Shown one piece after another: positions 6,997 to 9,086 of a stretch of DNA of 9,086 bases. The position numbers were made by a program, and so were the translations under genes. Every line of letters begins with the position of its first letter. Positions within the stretch are counted from its first letter, which is position 1. The notes beneath the pieces were generated by a model. That model worked only from the letters and a program-made list of their open reading frames with translations, did no database searches and was not told the origin of the DNA. Origin of the DNA: CAZXCQ01 sp964639275 (GTDB lineage Bacteria > Desulfobacterota > DSM-4660 > Desulfatiglandales > Desulfatiglandaceae); assembly GCA_964639275.1 (NCBI GenBank), contig CAZXCQ010000253.1, forward strand, positions 1 through 9,086, in the 5' to 3' direction.

Positions 6997-7845
6997 CTAA
7001 ATTCGCATGACAGATCCTTTTTCGGCCAGGACCGTATACCACGTCATTTCGTGGTCCCATTCACGGAGAACCCGGAAACGATGCTTCCTTAGTTCGGGGA
7101 GGAGACCCCGGTACTGGCTTCTCATCAGTCCGGACAAGACAGCCCTCCCCCTTTCACCAAAAGATCGCTCTTGGAAGAGCCCTTTGATCACCGGGGAATG
7201 GATGTTGGCGAGAAAGAGATCCGCAGGCTCATCCACGATATCTTCCACTGATCCCTCCACTACTTCGACCTTATCCTCAAGGTGGTTGCGCCTCACATTT
7301 TCCTGGGCCGTCTTGACACACAAAGGATTCAGGTCAACTGCCAGCACCTGTCTTGCCCCCGAGAAGGCTGCGGCAATGGCCAGGATCCCAGTACCCGTTC
7401 CCAGGTCGAGCACCCGTCCCATTTGACCCTTTTCCGCCACCATGGATATGGCCTTTAGACAATCCCTTGTTGTGGGATGGAGGCCATTACCAAACACGAC
7501 CCCAGGGTCCAGCAAGATCTTGATCACACCCTCGCAGGCCTCGTTCTCAAACCACGGGGGAACGATCAGGAAATTCGCGATCCGGACAGTCCCCAGGCCG
7601 CCACCCTGCCATTCCTCATAGCTAAAGTGGTGGTCTTCAATCAACTCAATATCCGGACGTCTCTCTAAAACACCCGCCACAAGGTCGGTGGAAGGTCTGG
7701 AAAAGAAGAGAAAAGAGTTGCCCCCTTCCACCCAGTTTCCGAGAAAGCCACCACCGAGCCCCTCCTCATCGCATGGACCCAATCGCCCGTTCAGGAGATA
7801 CACATAAAGGTCTTTGTAAGGTCTGTTTTGTGTCATGTGTGTCAT
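6997..7845 (-). CDS. prmA: Ribosomal protein L11 methyltransferase
   Basis: 282 residues from ATG 7845, close to the 293 of E. coli PrmA. PrmA methylates ribosomal protein L11 with S-adenosylmethionine in the cytoplasm. Visible motifs are 'ILLDPGVVFGNGLHPTTRDCL' (110-130; the PrmA 'FGTGxHxTT' hallmark, with Asn in place of the first Thr and Leu for the second), SAM motif I 'VLDLGTGTGILAIAAA' (145-160), 'VLAVDLNPLCVKTAQENVRRN' (167-187) and the 'FLANI' active-site block (211-215). The N-terminal 100 residues ('PYKDLYVYLLNGRLGP...HHFSYEEWQGG') are unlike E. coli PrmA but match a variant I recall from deltaproteobacteria, so substrate recognition may differ. Alternative in-frame starts are TTG 7863, ATG 7851 and ATG 7836. 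ATG 7845 is chosen because AGGA lies 5 nt upstream. Confidence 0.82.
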   Translation of the reverse strand: MTHMTQNRPYKDLYVYLLNGRLGPCDEEGLGGGFLGNWVEGGNSFLFFSRPSTDLVAGVLERRPDIELIEDHHFSYEEWQGGGLGTVRIANFLIVPPWFENEACEGVIKILLDPGVVFGNGLHPTTRDCLKAISMVAEKGQMGRVLDLGTGTGILAIAAAFSGARQVLAVDLNPLCVKTAQENVRRNHLEDKVEVVEGSVEDIVDEPADLFLANIHSPVIKGLFQERSFGERGRAVLSGLMRSQYRGLLPELRKHRFRVLREWDHEMTWYTVLAEKGSVMRI

Positions 7846-7863
7846 CGGCATCCTGGCAACCAA

Positions 7864-8103
7864 TCAGGTTGACGGTGTTGCGTTATCCTTTCTCAGGTCG
7901 GCGAGGATCTCTTTGATTTCGTCCACGTACCTTTCCGGGGCGCTGATATATCCCCAGCCCTTTTGTGTCTGGAATAGTCCGTCAAAGGCCGTGTCATAAT
8001 AGGATCTCAGCATATGGGGAATATTCCGTTCCAGAAGGATAGATTGCAATAACTGCGCCTCAAACTCGTTTTCCAGGGTGGCAATTCTCGTATAATCTTC
8101 CAT
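7864..8103 (-). CDS. Small DUF2007-like protein
   Basis: 79 residues from ATG 8103. 'YTRIATLENEFEAQLLQSILLERNIPHMLRSYYDTAFDG' reads like the DUF2007 pattern, in which a strand is followed by a helix that moves across one subunit and then a strand ending in an exposed residue. The C-terminal 'GWGYISAPERYVDEIKEILADLR' matches the family's closing strand and helix. These proteins are often labelled putative signal-transducing proteins, without proven function. A TTG at 8127 would add 8 residues; the ATG has AAAAGGA just upstream, though the spacing is short (2-3 nt). It lies between the cyclic-nucleotide-binding gene (56 nt gap) and prmA (about 18 nt gap), probably co-transcribed. Confidence 0.7.
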   Translation of the reverse strand: MEDYTRIATLENEFEAQLLQSILLERNIPHMLRSYYDTAFDGLFQTQKGWGYISAPERYVDEIKEILADLRKDNATPST

Positions 8104-8159
8104 GATCCTTTTCAAAACCTTGATCAAATCCTTTCAACAATCAACGATCCTACCCCCCC

Positions 8160-8570
8160 TTACTCAAGCCAGTTGGAAATACGCTTCCATGCCAGATCCT
8201 TGAGTATCCCCACCAGTTGAGGGAGTCCCCCTTCGATATCCCGAAGCTGCCATTCAAGGGTAGCCGTGGGTTCGGTGGTCCTGACTGTGACCGTGCGTCT
8301 TTTTTGTGGGCTGATGGTCCCTATTTCCCCTATGACCTCACCGGCCCCCAGTTCCCGCAGGACCCGGCCGCCCTCTGACACGACACTCGCCCTCCCGGAG
8401 ACGATCAGGGCAAAGCTCCCCCCTGATTCCTCACCCTTTGAATAGATCTCTTCGCCGGACCCGAATTCCCTCGCACTTGCAGTCATCAAGAGCATACCCA
8501 AATGGGCTGGATCAAGGTCCTTAAATGCCCGGCTCCCTATTATGGCAGACCTCACCCGATCAAAATCCAT
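8160..8570 (-). CDS. Stand-alone cyclic-nucleotide-binding domain protein
   Basis: 136 residues, essentially one cNMP-binding (CAP_ED) domain. The N-terminus 'SRAFKDLDPAHLGMLL' is the usual lead helix. 'FGSGEEIYSKGEESGGSFALIVSGRASVV' forms the beta roll, and 'LGAGEVIGEIGTISPQKRRTVTVRTTEPTATLEW' is the phosphate-binding cassette, with Gly81-Glu82 and Arg92. Canonical cassettes read 'GExALL...PRxAtv'; here 'GEIGTISPQKRRTVTV' keeps the Gly-Glu and Arg but departs elsewhere, so ligand binding is likely but not certain. There is no DNA-binding helix-turn-helix and no other output domain, so it cannot act as a CRP-type repressor or activator by itself. It starts the five-gene cluster. The start is certain because AGGAGG lies 6 nt upstream. 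Confidence 0.87.
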   Translation of the reverse strand: MDFDRVRSAIIGSRAFKDLDPAHLGMLLMTASAREFGSGEEIYSKGEESGGSFALIVSGRASVVSEGGRVLRELGAGEVIGEIGTISPQKRRTVTVRTTEPTATLEWQLRDIEGGLPQLVGILKDLAWKRISNWLE

Positions 8571-8576
8571 CCGATA

Positions 8577-8582
8577 CCTCCT
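8577..8582 (-). promoter_or_regulatory. Strong ribosome binding site of the cNMP-binding gene
   Basis: Perfect AGGAGG on the minus strand, 6 nt before the ATG at 8570. It is the strongest such site in the window and sits at the head of the leftward gene cluster. Confidence 0.75.
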
Positions 8583-8626
8583 GATTCCCGGATTGGCATC
8601 AATTTAGCCATTTTCGAAGTCCACCA

Positions 8627-8671
8627 CCACCCTTAAAAGGGGGTGGCATGAATGGTGACCCTAAAAGGGTC
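8627..8671. repeat. Two consecutive similar short hairpins
   Basis: The first is CCACCC (8627-8632) and GGGTGG (8641-8646) around TTAAAAGG. The second is GACCCT (8657-8662), loop AAA, AGGGTC (8666-8671), a perfect 6-bp stem. The cores CACCCTTAAAAGGG and GACCCTAAAAGGG are near copies, so this looks like a duplicated unit. They sit about 60-100 nt upstream of the cNMP-binding gene, in its probable leader or promoter region. Confidence 0.55.
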
Positions 8672-8691
8672 TTTGACAAAACAATTTTCAC

Positions 8692-8715
8692 CGCCGAGGC
8701 GCCGAGATCGCTGAG
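8692..8715 (+). repeat. Three tandem 8-bp units of CGCCGAGA type
   Basis: CGCCGAGG, CGCCGAGA and TCGCTGAG follow each other without gaps. A looser pair of the same kind (CTGAGACG, CCGCAAAG) follows at 8740-8755. I recall similar degenerate GC-rich tracts as intergenic repeats in deltaproteobacterial and other environmental genomes. Confidence 0.55.
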
Positions 8716-8726
8716 TCCGATCTATT

Positions 8727-8761
8727 TTTTTGCTTTCCACTGAGACGCCGCAAAGCAAAAA
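8727..8761. repeat. Inverted repeat with A/T-rich arms
   Basis: TTTTTGCTTT (8727-8736) and AAAGCAAAAA (8752-8761) pair perfectly over 10 bp around a 15-nt loop that contains one of the GACGCCGC-type units. The stem is not GC-rich, so it is not a standard terminator. Confidence 0.55.
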
Positions 8762-8862
8762 GGAACAGTCTTTACTTTGCAATGCTCTCAACTGCGATTG
8801 AACTGGAAATATAGAAGTACCATATCCCCCTATTAATCCAGAATTCAAGCAGAGCTGAGTGG

Positions 8863-8933
8863 TTTTCCATTGCCGTCGTCCCTGCCCCGTTAAATACGAA
8901 GTCCATTTAACCGGGGTCAACGGTAATGGAAAA
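8863..8933. repeat. 71-bp imperfect palindrome
   Basis: Outer arms TTTTCCATTGCCGT (8863-8876) and ACGGTAATGGAAAA (8920-8933) pair over 14 positions with a single G-T wobble. The inner arms CCCCG TTAAAT (8885-8895) and ATTTAA CGGGG (8905-8916, with one bulged C) pair again, leaving a 9-nt loop. An unpaired internal region of a few bases separates the two stems. As RNA or single-stranded DNA this would form a long hairpin. Confidence 0.65.
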
Positions 8934-8940
8934 ATTATTC

Positions 8941-8967
8941 CTCTTTGCGCACTCTGCGGCTCTAGCG
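8941..8967 (-). repeat. Degenerate 8-bp units facing the 8692 tract
   Basis: On the minus strand the units read CGCTAGAG, CCGCAGAG, TGCGCAAA, then GAG. They resemble the plus-strand units at 8692-8715 and 8740-8755 but are in opposite orientation, so the two tracts form imperfect inverted flanks of about 276 bp. Confidence 0.4.
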
Positions 8968-9002
8968 AAGCCCCGCAGGGGCGGGATCTCCGCAATGCTT
9001 CG
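8966..9002. repeat. Nested hairpin sequence
   Basis: An inner GCCCC-GCA-GGGGC hairpin (8970-8982) lies inside outer arms CGAAGC (8966-8971) and GCTTCG (8997-9002). The two pairings share two bases, so they would be alternative rather than simultaneous. A further TCCCG/CGGGA hairpin sits at 9055-9069. Confidence 0.45.
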
Positions 9003-9086
9003 ACGGGCGGTAAAAAATATTCTCTCACTTACCCGCATAGCAAAGCTGGGACCATCCCGTCCTGCGGGAAGGTTTAATGGGTTAAT

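Larger units (their letters stand above)
8571..9086. other. Non-coding, repeat-rich right edge
   Basis: 516 bp with no gene I can support. Open frames here have no family resemblance, no good start signals, and run through the inverted repeats. The content is the leader region of the cNMP-binding gene (8571 to about 8680) and then the cluster of palindromes and 8-bp units. The sequence may continue beyond the window. Confidence 0.6.

Noticed and set aside
8692..8755. CRISPR array
   Set aside because: Units are only 8 bp, contiguous and degenerate, with no spacers of regular length and no cas genes.
8727..8761. Rho-independent terminator
   Set aside because: The stem is A/T-rich with few G-C pairs and no gene ends immediately upstream on either strand.
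8889..8911. Integron attC site (GTTAAAT and ATTTAAC match the GTTRRRY/RYYYAAC cores)
   Set aside because: The cores are in inside-out order and only 9 nt apart, whereas attC sites have RYYYAAC first and GTTRRRY last at the outer ends. No integrase or cassette is visible.
8633..9028. 131-residue open frame on the minus strand over the right-edge region
   Set aside because: It runs through the inverted repeats and 8-bp units, has no recognisable domain or start signal, and its residues reflect the repeat units. Treated as spurious.
8859..9077. 72-residue open frame on the plus strand over the palindrome
   Set aside because: It overlaps the hairpins entirely, has no family resemblance and no ribosome binding site I trust.

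Overview
The window looks like a chromosomal segment of a mesophilic anaerobic Gram-negative bacterium, most likely a Desulfobacterota/deltaproteobacterial lineage. This rests on recognised protein styles (a DUF362 protein with a cysteine-rich tail, a PrmA variant starting 'PYKDLYVYLLNGR', a lipoprotein HtrA) and on a type of intergenic repeat remembered from such genomes. No sequence search was run, so taxonomy and family names come from memory of motifs.

Left part (1-1143, + strand): an accessory patch. It starts with a TOPRIM-like DUF4276-type protein whose start overlaps the end of a gene cut off by the window edge. The usual partner of this family is an AAA ATPase, giving a two-gene module that resembles OLD/PARIS-type defence pairs. 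Next is a 126-residue ORF that reads as the N-terminus and C-terminus of a larger DUF6880-like protein joined by an in-frame internal deletion.

Middle part (1119-5090): a lipoprotein HtrA/DegP-type serine protease (+), overlapping the preceding ORF. It converges on a ClC-family anion channel/transporter (-) that carries a shortened CBS-like tail and Leu at the usual internal proton-glutamate position. A 226-bp divergent intergenic region separates the ClC gene from pcm (+), the protein-L-isoaspartate repair methyltransferase.

Right part (5097-8570, - strand): a compact run of five genes read leftward. In transcription order they are a stand-alone cyclic-nucleotide-binding domain protein, a small DUF2007-like protein, PrmA (ribosomal protein L11 methyltransferase), a PaaI-type hotdog thioesterase and a DUF362 protein with four C-terminal cysteines. 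Gaps of about 18-56 nt suggest one transcript, led by a very strong ribosome binding site. The DUF362 gene converges on pcm with 6 bp between them.

Right edge (8571-9086): no credible gene. It is packed with inverted repeats and degenerate 8-bp units of CGCCGAGA type, facing each other across a long imperfect palindrome. It looks like a non-coding repeat or degenerate MITE-like element. Together with the ATPase-TOPRIM remnant at the left edge, this is the least explained part of the window.
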